Shown in pieces: positions 1 to 8,067 of a DNA stretch of 64,000 nt. This DNA comes from Micromonospora inyonensis (GTDB lineage: Bacteria; Actinomycetota; Actinomycetes; Mycobacteriales; Micromonosporaceae). Under the pieces are notes generated by a model. It did not search any database. It worked only from the letters and a program-made list of their open reading frames with translations, and was not told where the DNA came from. The position numbers and the translations under genes are program-made. Location: the NCBI RefSeq assembly GCF_900091415.1, contig NZ_FMHU01000002.1, positions 1,612,001 to 1,676,000 on the forward strand, written 5' to 3'. The first letter of the stretch is position 1. Every line of letters begins with the position of its first letter.

Positions 1-536
1 GCGGCGGCGGTCAGGGCCCGCTCGTCGGCGGGGGTGAGCCCGTCGGGCAACCGGACCAGCAGGACGACCGACCGCCGGTGGTAGGCGTCGGCGAGGACCC
101 GCACGAGTCCGGCGGCTCGCACCTCCGCCGGGAAGCGGGTGCCGGCGGCGGAGCGTCGGTCGGTCGTCCCGCCGCCGACGGCGCGCTCGGCCAGGTCGGC
201 CAGGAAGGGGCCGAAGCCGGGGGACCGGGCGGCCACCCCGGCGGCCAGGGCGCGCACCGCCGCGGTGCCGAGCACGCCGGAGCCGTCGACCCGGTCGGCT
301 CCGGGCAGCCACCGGGGGAACAGCGCGACGGCGGCCCGGTCGGCCGCGTCGAGCAGCGTCGCCACCTGGGCGGCGGCGGAAACCCCGCTCACCGGGGTGA
401 ACCGCACCACCGCCGGGGCGTCGGGGGGCAGCGGGTCCAGGGCGAGGTCGACCAGCTGCGGGTCCGCTCCGGCCAGCTGGCTGACCCGGTACGCCGGCAG
501 CCGGACCCACCATGGACCGTCCACCGTGTACGTCAT
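1..536 (-). CDS. Hypothetical protein, partial (C-terminus outside window)
   Basis: An uninterrupted reading frame runs leftward from an ATG at 536 and leaves the window after about 178 codons. It starts MTYTVDGPWWVRLPAYRV and is rich in Ala, Val and Asp with no transmembrane segment. I do not recognise the family. Codon use has the strong G/C third-position bias of the neighbouring real genes, which favours this frame over the long plus-strand frames that cover the same DNA. The next gene, the amidase, is transcribed in the same direction about 190 bp upstream. Confidence 0.6.
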   Translation of the reverse strand, partial: MTYTVDGPWWVRLPAYRVSQLAGADPQLVDLALDPLPPDAPAVVRFTPVSGVSAAAQVATLLDAADRAAVALFPRWLPGADRVDGSGVLGTAAVRALAAGVAARSPGFGPFLADLAERAVGGGTTDRRSAAGTRFPAEVRAAGLVRVLADAYHRRSVVLLVRLPDGLTPADERALTAA

Positions 537-728
537 GTCGTGACGATACGTCCGCGTCCGGACGCGTGCGGTGGCACCCCGGGGGGGTGCGTGCCCGACG
601 TTGGACGTCCTGTCCCGTCCACCGCCGGGCGTTCCCCCACCGCCAGGCGTGCGCTCCGGACCGTCTGGCGGGACCGAGGCCGACCCCGGCCGGGCATGCC
701 GGTGGGGTCGGTCGGACGGGACCGGCGG

Positions 729-1862
729 TCAGTCCTGCCGGAACGACTGGCGGACGACGCCGCCGACGACCGCGCACCAGGTGCTGGTGTCGACCTTGCC
801 GTGGCCGGGCAGGCCGTGCAGGCGCTGGAGGTCCTGGAGCGCCTTCTTGGTCACCCAGTCGTACTCGCCGGTGATCGTGACGTCGGCGTACCCCTTGACG
901 TTGAGGATGTACTGCACCGCGCTGATCGCCAGGCCGGTCGCGTCCCGGTCCAGTTCCGGGGCGAGGGTCTCCCACGTCGGGCCGGTGAGGGTGGCGTCGA
1001 CGTCGACCGGGATGCCGTTGCGCGCCTGCCAGTCCTGCACCGCGGCCACCGTGGCGGCGTCGAAGGTGCCGCTGACGCCGACCGGATAGCCCCGGAACGC
1101 GAGCAGGTACTGGGCGACCCGGACCACCGGCCCGCCGACGAAGCGCCAGATGTCCGGCCACCGTCGGGCCGGTACGTCGGCCAGGTCGGTGCCGAGTGCC
1201 AGGAAGACCCGTCGCCGCAGGGTGGGGAACTCCCGGTAGAACATCGCCCCGGGGCAGAGGGTGGCGCGGAAGTCCCAGTGGCCGAAGATGTCGTGGGCGT
1301 GCAGCCCGTACCGCTGGCAGATCGTGGTGCAGAGCTTGACCAGCGAGTCGAGCAGCGACTGCGGGGGCGTCTCGGTGACGTAGATGCCCTCGTTCTCGAT
1401 GCCGATGGAGCGGCCGTTCTCGCCGGGGCAGTGCGCGGAGATCATCTGTCGCTCGCCAACCCGGAGGGTGTCCAGGCTGCCCCGCCGTCCCTCCAGGACG
1501 TACCCGCCCCGGCTGACGGTGAAGTGCTGGCCGGTGTCGGACCAACCGTTGCCGTCCATGTGCAGGTCCTGGCAGCGCTTGGCCAGCCGGACAGCCTGCT
1601 CCTGCGAGTAGTCCGTGGTGTTCGGGAACGCCATGTGGTGAACGATGATCTTGTTGGTGGGGATGGCGCTGACCGCCAGCGGGTCCCGGGGTGGCCGGGC
1701 TCCCCACTCGTCGCAGCCGAGGATCCAGTCCAGGTCGTCGCCCGGCTCGGCCTGCGCGGCCGACGGCAGCGCGAGCTCGCTCCCGACCACCGCGACCGCC
1801 GCCGCGCCGAGGCCGGCCCGGAGCAGGGTACGGCGATCCAGTTCGGGGTTGTCGAAGATCAT
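729..1862 (-). CDS. Tat-exported N-acetylmuramoyl-L-alanine amidase with peptidoglycan-binding domains
   Basis: Predicted exported enzyme of 377 aa that would cleave the lactyl-peptide bond of peptidoglycan. A twin-arginine signal is visible: RR at residues 10-11, a hydrophobic stretch, and an AQA cleavage site near residue 38. Residues about 45-215 form an amidase_2/PGRP domain, with candidate zinc ligands H75/H76 (IIVHHMAF), H195 (DIFGHWDF) and C203. Two peptidoglycan-binding_1-like repeats occupy about 243-285 and 310-365. A GGGAGAAG ribosome site precedes the ATG at 1862. The gene stands alone, and a second secreted amidase lies at 30924. Family assignment is firm; substrate detail is family knowledge. 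Confidence 0.92.
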   Translation of the reverse strand: MIFDNPELDRRTLLRAGLGAAAVAVVGSELALPSAAQAEPGDDLDWILGCDEWGARPPRDPLAVSAIPTNKIIVHHMAFPNTTDYSQEQAVRLAKRCQDLHMDGNGWSDTGQHFTVSRGGYVLEGRRGSLDTLRVGERQMISAHCPGENGRSIGIENEGIYVTETPPQSLLDSLVKLCTTICQRYGLHAHDIFGHWDFRATLCPGAMFYREFPTLRRRVFLALGTDLADVPARRWPDIWRFVGGPVVRVAQYLLAFRGYPVGVSGTFDAATVAAVQDWQARNGIPVDVDATLTGPTWETLAPELDRDATGLAISAVQYILNVKGYADVTITGEYDWVTKKALQDLQRLHGLPGHGKVDTSTWCAVVGGVVRQSFRQD

Positions 1863-2152
1863 GGCTTCTCCCTCGGCCAGCCGGCGACGGCACGACGGAT
1901 GTAAAGGAACTCCACAACCTTCGCGCGCAATGGAGAATATTGCCGACCTGCCGGCAGCGCCAGTACCCGGTCGTACCTACGCGACCGGTGGGTGCCACCA
2001 CTTTCGGGATTGCTGGGGGACGCGTGTCGTCGTGGGCGTCGACCTGTTCGGTCCGGACCGGTCGGGTCACCGACCGGCGGGACGCGGTGACGGGGCGCCG
2101 AGGGCCGCCGTCACGGTGCCGTCCGGGCCGGCACGCTGCTTACCAGTGGGGC

Positions 2153-2479
2153 TCAGGCCGCCTGCAGTCCGGATCCAGGCAGCCGCCGGGGCAGGCGTAC
2201 GTCCTCGGAGGAGCCGTCGTCCGGGGAGACCGTCGTGGACCCACCGGACCGGTCGGTGGCCGGGCCGTCCTGCCGGGCCAGGCGCATCGCCCGGTCCGCG
2301 TGCCGCAGGGCCGGGCACGGTCCGGGCTCGTCGGGGCAGCCGAGGTTCCCACACCGGCCGGACGCGTCGAGCTGGTGGGCGCGCGCCACGTCGAAGCCGA
2401 GTCGCCACAGCAATGGGTCGGTCACGTCGTCCGGCAGGGCGGCCTGTCGGCTGGGGTGATGGTGGGAGGCGCTGGGCAC
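2153..2479 (-). CDS. Small Cys-containing hypothetical protein
   Basis: A 108-aa protein from GTG 2479, preceded by an AAAGGGG ribosome site. Its centre holds a compact cysteine cluster, GRCGNLGCPDEPGPCPAL, followed by a basic helix (RHADRAMRLARQ). The C-x4-C-x6-C pattern suggests a structural metal site. Similar short proteins of unknown function are common in Micromonosporaceae and Streptomyces; this is from memory, not a search. The acidic tail shows no known motif. It lies upstream of the amidase on the same strand, separated by about 290 bp of non-coding DNA (1863-2152) in which I see nothing definite. Confidence 0.6.
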   Translation of the reverse strand: MPSASHHHPSRQAALPDDVTDPLLWRLGFDVARAHQLDASGRCGNLGCPDEPGPCPALRHADRAMRLARQDGPATDRSGGSTTVSPDDGSSEDVRLPRRLPGSGLQAA

Positions 2480-2653
2480 GGGAACCCCTTTCGTCGACGT
2501 CGACCTGATGGTTCACCAACTCAGTCAACGCTAAACCCCACGCGCACCATGGGTGCTGCGAGCCAGATCACCGACCTGAGTGGGGGCACAGATCCGCGAC
2601 CTCCCGTTCTGCCTTCCCCAGACAGGACCTCCGTAGGACGGTGGTGGTGTCGG

Positions 2654-3307
2654 TCATCGGGTGCCTCCGGTGGTCGGGTCGGCCGGGGGCCGAACGGTGC
2701 TCGAGGATCCTCGTGCACGACGCCAGGGGGCGGTGGCGTGCCTCAACGCCGCAGCCAACGATGGATCCTGCTCAGGGTCGGCTACCCGGCCGGCGGCTCT
2801 CTCCGCCGCGTACTCCTCCAACCCGACCTCGATGACACGGGCCAGGCCGGCGCGGTCCACGGCGCGGTAGGGGCTTTCCGGAGTGTCGCCCGGCGCGGCC
2901 AGGCCGAGGGTGACGAGGTCACGCATCTTGGACCGCGCGCGCTTCATGCGCCTCTGGTGAGCCGGGCTGCTGGGGTCGACGACAGGCGCGATCCCGAGGA
3001 GCATTCCCCGCCTCACCAGCGTCAGCACGGTTATCTCGTCCTCCCTGATCAGGAAGTATGCGGCGATCCTGGCCGTTGATCGGAGGTTGGCGGGGGAGAA
3101 GCCGCGTGTGGCGACATGCCATGACCGGGAGCCGGGGCATCGGTAGACGCGGAAGGGCAGGTTGGCGTGCTCGGTGGGCAGGTTGGGGGCTTGCCGGGCT
3201 TGTTCTTCGGTGCGGTATCGGATCTTGTCGCAGCGGCAGTGCTCGGGGCGGTTCCGGTAGCTGCGGGTCCGGAGGGCGGGCGCTTCGGGGGTGGGTTCGT
3301 CGGTCAC
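2654..3307 (-). CDS. Hypothetical protein with N-terminal Cys/His zinc-ribbon-like segment
   Basis: A 217-aa protein starting at GTG 3307 behind a good GGAAGGA ribosome site. Residues about 23-65 contain HCRCDKIRYRT and then YRCPGSRSWHV. This C-x-C...C...WH arrangement is seen in small zinc-binding proteins of actinobacterial mobile elements. The middle is basic (KRARSKMRD) and could bind nucleic acid. The C-terminus is Pro/Arg/Ser-rich and may be disordered. The function is unknown. Its neighbours include a degenerate gene fragment just upstream, so this may be an accessory patch. Confidence 0.6.
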   Translation of the reverse strand: MTDEPTPEAPALRTRSYRNRPEHCRCDKIRYRTEEQARQAPNLPTEHANLPFRVYRCPGSRSWHVATRGFSPANLRSTARIAAYFLIREDEITVLTLVRRGMLLGIAPVVDPSSPAHQRRMKRARSKMRDLVTLGLAAPGDTPESPYRAVDRAGLARVIEVGLEEYAAERAAGRVADPEQDPSLAAALRHATAPWRRARGSSSTVRPPADPTTGGTR

Positions 3308-3363
3308 TGGTCGTCCTTCCGTGATCAGTGGCGACGGGGTCGGCTCCGTGACAACGCGAGGGC

Positions 3364-3520
3364 GAGCAGGTTCACCCGGCCGGGCTCACCCGATCAGGCG
3401 ACAGATCGAGCACGGCCAACCGGTCGGTGAACGCCTGGTCGTCGTCGAACGCCAACAGCTCGGCCAGAGTCAGCCAGCTGTGGGTGTGCCGTCAACGTCC
3501 CAGGCGAATCCGCCGTCCCT
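3364..3520 (-). pseudogene. Remnant of a hypothetical gene (C-terminal fragment, frameshifted)
   Basis: On the minus strand one frame reads FAWDVDGTP and a second reads HSWLTLAELLAFDDDQAF and continues to a stop near 3364. Together they look like one continuous protein C-terminus interrupted by a frameshift near 3485. There is no upstream start or promoter. The HSWLTLAELLAFD phrase resembles conserved actinobacterial hypothetical proteins (recollection, not searched). I read this as decayed coding DNA within the 336-bp gap between two intact genes. Confidence 0.4.
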
Positions 3521-3574
3521 GGGGGCGCGGGGCGGGAGCCGCGCCGCCGTCGCTGGGGGCGCGGGGCGGAGCCG
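3513..3574. repeat. Two adjacent near-identical ~30-bp GC-rich direct repeats
   Basis: The segment GCCGTCnCTGGGGGCGCGGG occurs twice back to back, starting near 3513 and near 3546. Each copy is followed by GCGG and a GCCG run. It lies between the degenerate fragment and the band-7 gene and has no coding role that I can see. It may be slippage of a GC-rich intergenic sequence. Confidence 0.5.
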
Positions 3575-3643
3575 CAGGAGTGGCCGGCGGCGCAACGGGT
3601 AACCGGCGGCCCGGGAGCGGGCCTGCCGGAACCGGAGGGGGAC

Positions 3644-4360
3644 ATGGAAGCCGTCGTCGTCGGCCTGACCGTCGCCGTCCTGGTGACGGTCCAGCTGGTG
3701 GCGAGCGTCCGGGTGGTCCAGCAGCACCAGCGTGGCGTGGTCTTCCGGTTCGGTCGGGTGCGGGCCCGCGTCCGTCAGCCCGGTCTGCACCTGATCGTGC
3801 CGGTCGCCGACCGGATGGTGCGGGTGAACGTGCAGACCGTGGTGACGCAGGTTCTCGCGCAGAGCGCGATCACCCGGGACAACGTGCCGCTCACCGTCGA
3901 CGTGGTCGTCCGGCACCGGGTGGTCGACCCGGTGAAGGCGCTGGTCCACGTGCGGGACTACCCGTCGGCCCTGCTCCAGGTGACGCAGACCGCCCTGCGG
4001 TCGGTGGTCGGCGGAGCGGAACTCGACACCGTCATCGGTGGCCGGGAGCGGGTCAACGCCGCGCTGAGCGCCGCCGTCGACGCGTCGACCGGGCACCCCT
4101 GGGGCGTGCTCGTCGAGCGGGTGGAGGTGCGGGACGTGATCCTGCCCGAGTCGTTGGCGCGGTCCCTGTGCCGCCAGGCCGAGGCGGAACGGGAGCGGCG
4201 GGCGCGGGTGACCGCCGCCGACGGCGAGGCCCAGGCGTCCCGCCGGATCGCCGACGCGTCCGCCGCCGTGACCCGGACGGCGGGGGAGACCATCCGGCTC
4301 GTCCCCGGTCGGGGCGACGGGCGTCGGCCGGGGGGTGTGCCCGACCCGGCGACCGGGTAG
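3644..4360 (+). CDS. SPFH/band-7 (slipin/stomatin-like) membrane protein
   Basis: A 238-aa protein that starts at ATG 3644 behind GGAGGGG. An N-terminal membrane segment covers residues about 2-22. The following SPFH core has VVQQHQRGVVFRFGRV, then PGLHLIVPVADRMVRVNVQT and DNVPLTVDVVVRHRV, typical of prokaryotic slipins. These form oligomeric rings on membranes and often partner with NfeD proteases. No nfeD is present beside it. The extreme C-terminus (RRPGGVPDPATG) does not look like the normal helical and hydrophobic end of the family, so the gene may be truncated or frameshifted at its 3' end. Confidence 0.85.
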   Translation: MEAVVVGLTVAVLVTVQLVASVRVVQQHQRGVVFRFGRVRARVRQPGLHLIVPVADRMVRVNVQTVVTQVLAQSAITRDNVPLTVDVVVRHRVVDPVKALVHVRDYPSALLQVTQTALRSVVGGAELDTVIGGRERVNAALSAAVDASTGHPWGVLVERVEVRDVILPESLARSLCRQAEAERERRARVTAADGEAQASRRIADASAAVTRTAGETIRLVPGRGDGRRPGGVPDPATG

Positions 4361-4427
4361 CGGCCCCGCCGCCGTGCGGGCCAGCCCCGCCCGCCGAGGG
4401 CCCGCCACCGCCCGCCCGGTGCCGGGG

Positions 4428-4847
4428 TCACTCGTCGTCGGTCAGCCCGTCGAGGTAGACCCACTCCCCGTCCTCGCGGTGGAACCGGCTGCGTTCGTGC
4501 AGCGTGCCGGGGCGCCCACGGTCCCGGTAGTGGGCCCGGAACTCCACCGTGCCGGTGGTGTCGAAGAGGCCGCCCCGTTCCGTGGCGAGCACCTCGAGCC
4601 GGGTCCACCGCAGCCGGGGGTCGAGGGTCAGCCCCGCCGGCCGGGTCTGCGGATGCCAGCTGCGCAGCAGGTGGTCGACGTCGCCGACGACGAAGGCGGA
4701 GAACCGGGACCGCATGAGCGCCTCGGCCGTCGCCGCGCTGGTCTCGGCGCGGTGCAGCGGCCCGCAGCACTCGCCGTACTCGCGCCCCGCGCCGCACGGG
4801 CACGCCGAGGTGTCCGTGGTCTTCCGTGTCGTCCCGCGCCCGCCCAC
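4428..4847 (-). CDS. YchJ-family (UPF0225) SEC-C protein
   Basis: The frame encodes an N-terminal SEC-C zinc motif ([17 protein letters not shown]) and then the YchJ core: [11 protein letters not shown], a [13 protein letters not shown] segment and a C-terminal GEWVYLDG strand. This is the whole family layout in about 139 aa. I place the start at GTG 4847, because starts further upstream (4916, 4946) would run into the oppositely oriented RNase HI gene. YchJ proteins are widespread but biochemically uncharacterised. The SEC-C motif is known as a metal-dependent protein-binding element. Divergent from rnhA with a very short shared upstream region. Confidence 0.85.
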   Translation of the reverse strand: MGGRGTTRKTTDTSACPCGAGREYGECCGPLHRAETSAATAEALMRSRFSAFVVGDVDHLLRSWHPQTRPAGLTLDPRLRWTRLEVLATERGGLFDTTGTVEFRAHYRDRGRPGTLHERSRFHREDGEWVYLDGLTDDE

Positions 4848-4917
4848 CGGGCCATTCTGTCCGAGCGGTCCCCCGCGCCGGACACCGGGCGTCGGACCGG
4901 ACGGTAGGTTGCCGGAC

Positions 4918-5412
4918 ATGGTGGAGACGACGGTCGACCCGGGCACGGCGACGACCGGCCGGGTCGTGGAGATCTGGACCGACGGGGCGTGCAGCGGGAA
5001 CCCGGGACCGGGTGGGTGGGGCGCGGTGCTGCGCTACGGTGCCCACGAACGGGAGATCAGCGGTGGTGAGTCGACCGCGACCACCAACAACCGGATGGAG
5101 CTGATGGCCGCCATCCAGGCCCTGGAGAGCCTCACCCGCCCGGTCACCGTACGGATCCACACCGACAGCACCTACGTGCGCAACGGCATCACCGGCTGGC
5201 TCGCCTCCTGGAAACGCAACGGGTGACTCACCGCCGCCCGGCAGCCGGTGAAGAACGCCGACCTGTGGCAGCGGCTGGAGGCCGCCTGTGGCCGGCACGA
5301 GATGACCTGGCACTGGGTGAAGGGCCACAGCGGGCACCCGGAGAACGAGCGGGCGGACGCGCTGGCCAACCGGGGCATGACCGAGGCCCGGCCGGGCAGC
5401 CGGCCGGGCTGA
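4918..5412 (+). pseudogene. rnhA: Ribonuclease HI gene interrupted by an in-frame TGA
   Basis: RNase HI removes RNA from RNA:DNA hybrids. The frame from ATG 4918 gives the classic core: [16 protein letters not shown] (first Asp), NNRMELMAA (Glu) and IHTDSTYV (second Asp). At 5224-5226 the frame meets TGA, exactly where the family has Trp (KRNGW). It then resumes perfectly in frame with [17 protein letters not shown] and NERADALAN, which carries the fourth catalytic Asp, to TGA 5410-5412. One G-to-A change (TGG to TGA) explains it. Without readthrough the product stops after 102 of 164 codons and lacks the last Asp. The stop is followed by C, a leaky UGA context, so low-level readthrough is possible. 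A sequencing error is the other option. Confidence 0.88.
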
Positions 5413-5436
5413 TCCGCCCCGGCCGCCGGGGCCGCT

Positions 5437-5670
5437 CTACTCGTACCGGGCCGGGTCGGCGCTGCCGGAGACGTCGTCGACGTCGTAGCCGGCCCGACTG
5501 GTGGTGGTCGCCGGTCGGCCCTCACCGGGCACCGGCCCGCTGTCCAGGTCGTCCCCGGTGTCGTCGGTGCTGCGCAACGAGTCGCCCGGCGGCCGGAGCG
5601 ACGCCTCGTGAGCGGTGGTGCCGTCCGGTTCGTCGGTGGCCGCGCGGTCCGCGTGCTTGTCGGTGCTCAT
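5437..5670 (-). CDS. Small acidic hypothetical protein
   Basis: A 77-aa acidic, hydrophilic protein (starts [17 protein letters not shown]) with no transmembrane segment or domain. The ATG at 5670 has an AGGAG ribosome site 7 nt upstream. It ends 24 bp from the rnhA 3' end in convergent orientation. It is likely disordered. The function is unknown; comparable small acidic proteins are frequent in Micromonosporaceae. Confidence 0.6.
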   Translation of the reverse strand: MSTDKHADRAATDEPDGTTAHEASLRPPGDSLRSTDDTGDDLDSGPVPGEGRPATTTSRAGYDVDDVSGSADPARYE

Positions 5671-6050
5671 GCCGCACTCCTGCCCGCGCCGTCGCGGCGC
5701 AAACGTCGACCGGTCGTCCGACAACGCGGACCGTGCCAGCCGTCGTCGGCGCCGGTCGTCACTCGATGTCGTCCTCGTCGGCTGTTCCCGCCGCGGTGGC
5801 GCGGAAACCACCGGACGTGCCGACCGATGGTGCCGCCGCCGGTCGTACGCCGGTCGTCCCGCGACGTTCGACCATTCGGCTGACAACGAAATCGCGTGGC
5901 GATTGTGCGGGGATCGGCGGCGATATCGAATCGATGCGAATGCATGACAACCAATCACGGCGTTACCGGAACGATTCATTCGTGGACCGGAAAGAGCATT
6001 CCCGTCGTCGACGGGAAGTGATGCCGCATCCGGTTTCCCGCGAGCCCCCG
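5671..6050. other. 380-bp intergenic region with an AT-richer patch
   Basis: No convincing gene is visible on either strand. Bases about 5870-5990 are clearly more AT-rich than the surroundings, with short alternations such as GATATCGAATCGATGCG. This could be a promoter zone, left behind from a gene whose 5' end is lost, or foreign DNA. It adjoins the breakpoint where the truncated ABC ATPase begins. Confidence 0.4.
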
Positions 6051-6083
6051 GGGCAGGCCGACAGAGGAGGCGTCGGCCTGCCC
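6051..6083. repeat. Perfect 12-bp inverted repeat at a gene breakpoint
   Basis: GGGCAGGCCGAC (6051-6062) and GTCGGCCTGCCC (6072-6083) form a perfect stem with a 9-nt loop. The right arm lies where recognisable ABC ATPase coding sequence begins. It may be a stem-loop terminator of a lost gene or a hairpin that promoted a deletion. There is no T-run after it. Confidence 0.6.
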
Positions 6084-6602
6084 GAGCTGCGCGCCCTGCA
6101 CGACCGGCTCGGCGCGACCATGGTGCACGTCACGCACGACCAGACCGAGGCGTTGGTGCTCGCCGACCGCATCGCCGTGCTCCGGGACGGCCGGGTCGAG
6201 CAGGTGGGCACCCCGGACGAGATCTGGCGTCGCCCGGCGAGCGTCTTCGTGGCCCAGTTCGTCGGCTCTCCGGCGATGAACCTGCTGCCGGCCGGCGCGC
6301 TCACCCCGGCCGGCGACGCGCCGTCGCTGCCGGTGACCGGTCGGCGACTCGGCTTCCGGCCGGAGGCGGTCGCCCTGGCCGCCCCGGCGGCCGGTGACGA
6401 CGGCGCGGCGGTCACCGACCGGGTCGAGGTGGTCGGCGAGGACGCCTACGCGTACCTGACCCTGCCGGGTGGGCATCCGGTGGTCGCCCGGGTCCCGGCG
6501 GCCCGGCGGCCCGCGCCCGGCTCGGCCGTCCGGCTCACCGTGCGTTGGCCGGACGTGCACGTCTTCGACGCCGCCTCCGGCCGCCGGGTCGACCCGGCGT
6601 GA
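6084..6602 (+). pseudogene. C-terminal remnant of a sugar ABC transporter ATPase (MalK/UgpC type)
   Basis: The frame starts abruptly in the middle of an ABC ATPase: [24 protein letters not shown], which holds the H-loop histidine, then [23 protein letters not shown] and a C-terminal TOBE/OB-like domain ([10 protein letters not shown]). Walker A, the Q-loop and the LSGGQ signature are absent, so about 190 residues are missing and it cannot hydrolyse ATP. It overlaps the downstream permease start (GTG inside its stop), showing that the two were once an operon. Everything upstream is unrelated intergenic DNA. Confidence 0.85.
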
Positions 6603-7507
6603 ACCCGGACACCCGCTCCCGCCGACAGCTGCGGCTGATGCTGGCGCCGTACCTGGTCGGCCTGGTCGGTCTGGTGCTGCTGCCGGCCGCGGTCACCCTG
6701 GTTCTCGCGTTCACCGAGTACGACCTGCTGCGCGCGCCGCGCTTCGTCGGCTGGGACAACGTCACCGAGCTGGTCGGCGACCCGGTGTTCCGGGTGTCGC
6801 TGCTCAACTCCCTGGTGTTCGCCCTGGTGGCGGTGCCGCTGCGGCTGCTGCTGGCGCTGGGCCTGGCGCTGCTGCTGCACCGGCGCGGCCCGGCCGTCGG
6901 CTCGGCCCGCACCGCGGCGGTGCTGCCCACGGCGGTGCCGGAGATCGCGTACGGGCTGCTCTGGCTCTGGCTGCTCAACCCGCTCCACGGCCCGGTCAAC
7001 CAGGTGCTCCGGCTCGGCGGGGAGAACGGGTTGACCGTGCTCGGCCGGACCCCGCCGCAGTGGCTGACCGACCCGACCGACGCGCGGGCGGCGATCGTCC
7101 TGATGAGCCTGTTCACCATCGGGGAGACCTTCGTGGTGCTGCTCGCCGCCCGTCGGGCGCTTCCCGCCGAGGTCTACGAGATGGCGGCCATCGAGGACGC
7201 CACCGGCTGGGACGTGTTCCGCCGGATCACGCTTCCGCTGATGACCCCGGTGCTGGCGCTGCTGCTGATCCGGGACGCGATCGGCAGCCTCCAGTTCTCC
7301 TTCGTCCCCGCGTTCGTGGTGACCGACGGTGGCCCGCCCCCGTACGCCACCACCTACCTGTCGCTCTTCGTCTACCGCAACGCCTTCGAGTACCTCCGGT
7401 ACGGCTACGCGTCGGCGGCGACCCTGGTGATGATCCTGCTGACCGTGGCGGCGGTGGTGCTCCAGTGGCGGCTGATCCGCCGGTACCGGGGCTTCTACGG
7501 CGTGTGA
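6599..7507 (+). CDS. Sugar ABC transporter permease (MalF/UgpA type)
   Basis: A 302-aa membrane protein starting at GTG 6599, overlapping the ATPase stop by 4 nt. About six transmembrane segments are visible, the first at residues 13-35. The EAA loop that contacts the ATPase is clear: [20 protein letters not shown] followed by TLPLMTP. Family members import oligosaccharides or glycerol-3-phosphate with a second permease and a lipoprotein receptor. Neither follows here and the ATPase is truncated, so this intact-looking permease is probably an orphan of a decaying operon. Confidence 0.85.
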   Translation: MNPDTRSRRQLRLMLAPYLVGLVGLVLLPAAVTLVLAFTEYDLLRAPRFVGWDNVTELVGDPVFRVSLLNSLVFALVAVPLRLLLALGLALLLHRRGPAVGSARTAAVLPTAVPEIAYGLLWLWLLNPLHGPVNQVLRLGGENGLTVLGRTPPQWLTDPTDARAAIVLMSLFTIGETFVVLLAARRALPAEVYEMAAIEDATGWDVFRRITLPLMTPVLALLLIRDAIGSLQFSFVPAFVVTDGGPPPYATTYLSLFVYRNAFEYLRYGYASAATLVMILLTVAAVVLQWRLIRRYRGFYGV

Positions 7508-7549
7508 CCCGGCCGGCTCGGGTCGGTCGGGTCGGTGCCGACCGGCGTC

Positions 7550-7897
7550 TCGGGGCACGACGGCTTCGTGATCGTCACGCCGGAGTACAACCACAGCACC
7601 TCCGGCGTGCTGAAGAACGCCATCGACTACCTCTTCGCCGAGTGGAACAACAAGGCCGTCGGCTTCGTCTCCTACGGCTCGGCCGGCGGAGCCCGTGCCG
7701 TCGAGCACCTGCGGCTGATCGCCGGTGAACTCAAGATGGCCGACGTCCGCCAGCAGGTCGTGCTCTCGCTGATGACCGAGATCGAGAACTACAGCGTCTT
7801 CAAGCCCGGCGACTACAACCTCCCCGCGGTGAACACCCTCCTCGACGAGGTCGTCGCCTGGAGCAAGGCGCTCGCTCCGCTGCGCGCCACCGCCTGA
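7550..7897 (+). pseudogene. C-terminal remnant of an NADPH-dependent FMN reductase
   Basis: The readable homology starts at HDGFVIVTPEYNHSTSGVL, a flavodoxin-fold FMN-reductase motif, and runs through KNAIDYLFAEW, VSYGSAGGARAVEHL and DEVVAWSKALAP to the stop at 7897. The N-terminal third, with the GSTRxGR phosphate-binding loop of FMN, is missing, so it cannot bind cofactor normally. There is no ribosome site before the first possible start codon. It sits 40 bp after the ABC permease, a junction that looks like a deletion scar. Confidence 0.75.
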
Positions 7898-7904
7898 TCC
7901 ACCC

Positions 7905-7949
7905 GTCCGGACGCGGGGCCGCCGCTACGGCTGGCCCCGCGCTCCGGAC
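7905..7949 (+). terminator. Strong GC hairpin, probable terminator
   Basis: Arms 7905-7920 (GTCCGGACGCGGGGCC) and 7933-7949 (GGCCCCGCGCTCCGGAC) pair almost perfectly around a 12-nt loop just after the FMN reductase stop. There is no T-tract, as is usual in high-GC actinomycetes. It could act for both the plus-strand genes and the convergent minus-strand gene that ends at 8068. Confidence 0.6.
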
Positions 7950-8067
7950 GGCGTTTCCGCCACCTGGGCACCGGGGGCCCGCTGAGGAAGCCACGACGCC
8001 CGTCCCGGTCGGCCGGGCGCGGGTGGCTGACGTGTCGACGGCCGTCGCGGAAGGTCCCGAGGGCGGA

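Noticed and set aside
78..1904. Very long plus-strand open frames over the first 1.9 kb
   Set aside because: They are antisense shadows of the partial gene and the amidase; low-complexity Gly/Arg/Pro translation, no domain, and the minus-strand frames carry clear motifs.
5224..5226. Selenocysteine or other programmed recoding of UGA in rnhA
   Set aside because: The position is Trp in the family and no SECIS-like hairpin is evident; a point mutation or base-call error is simpler.
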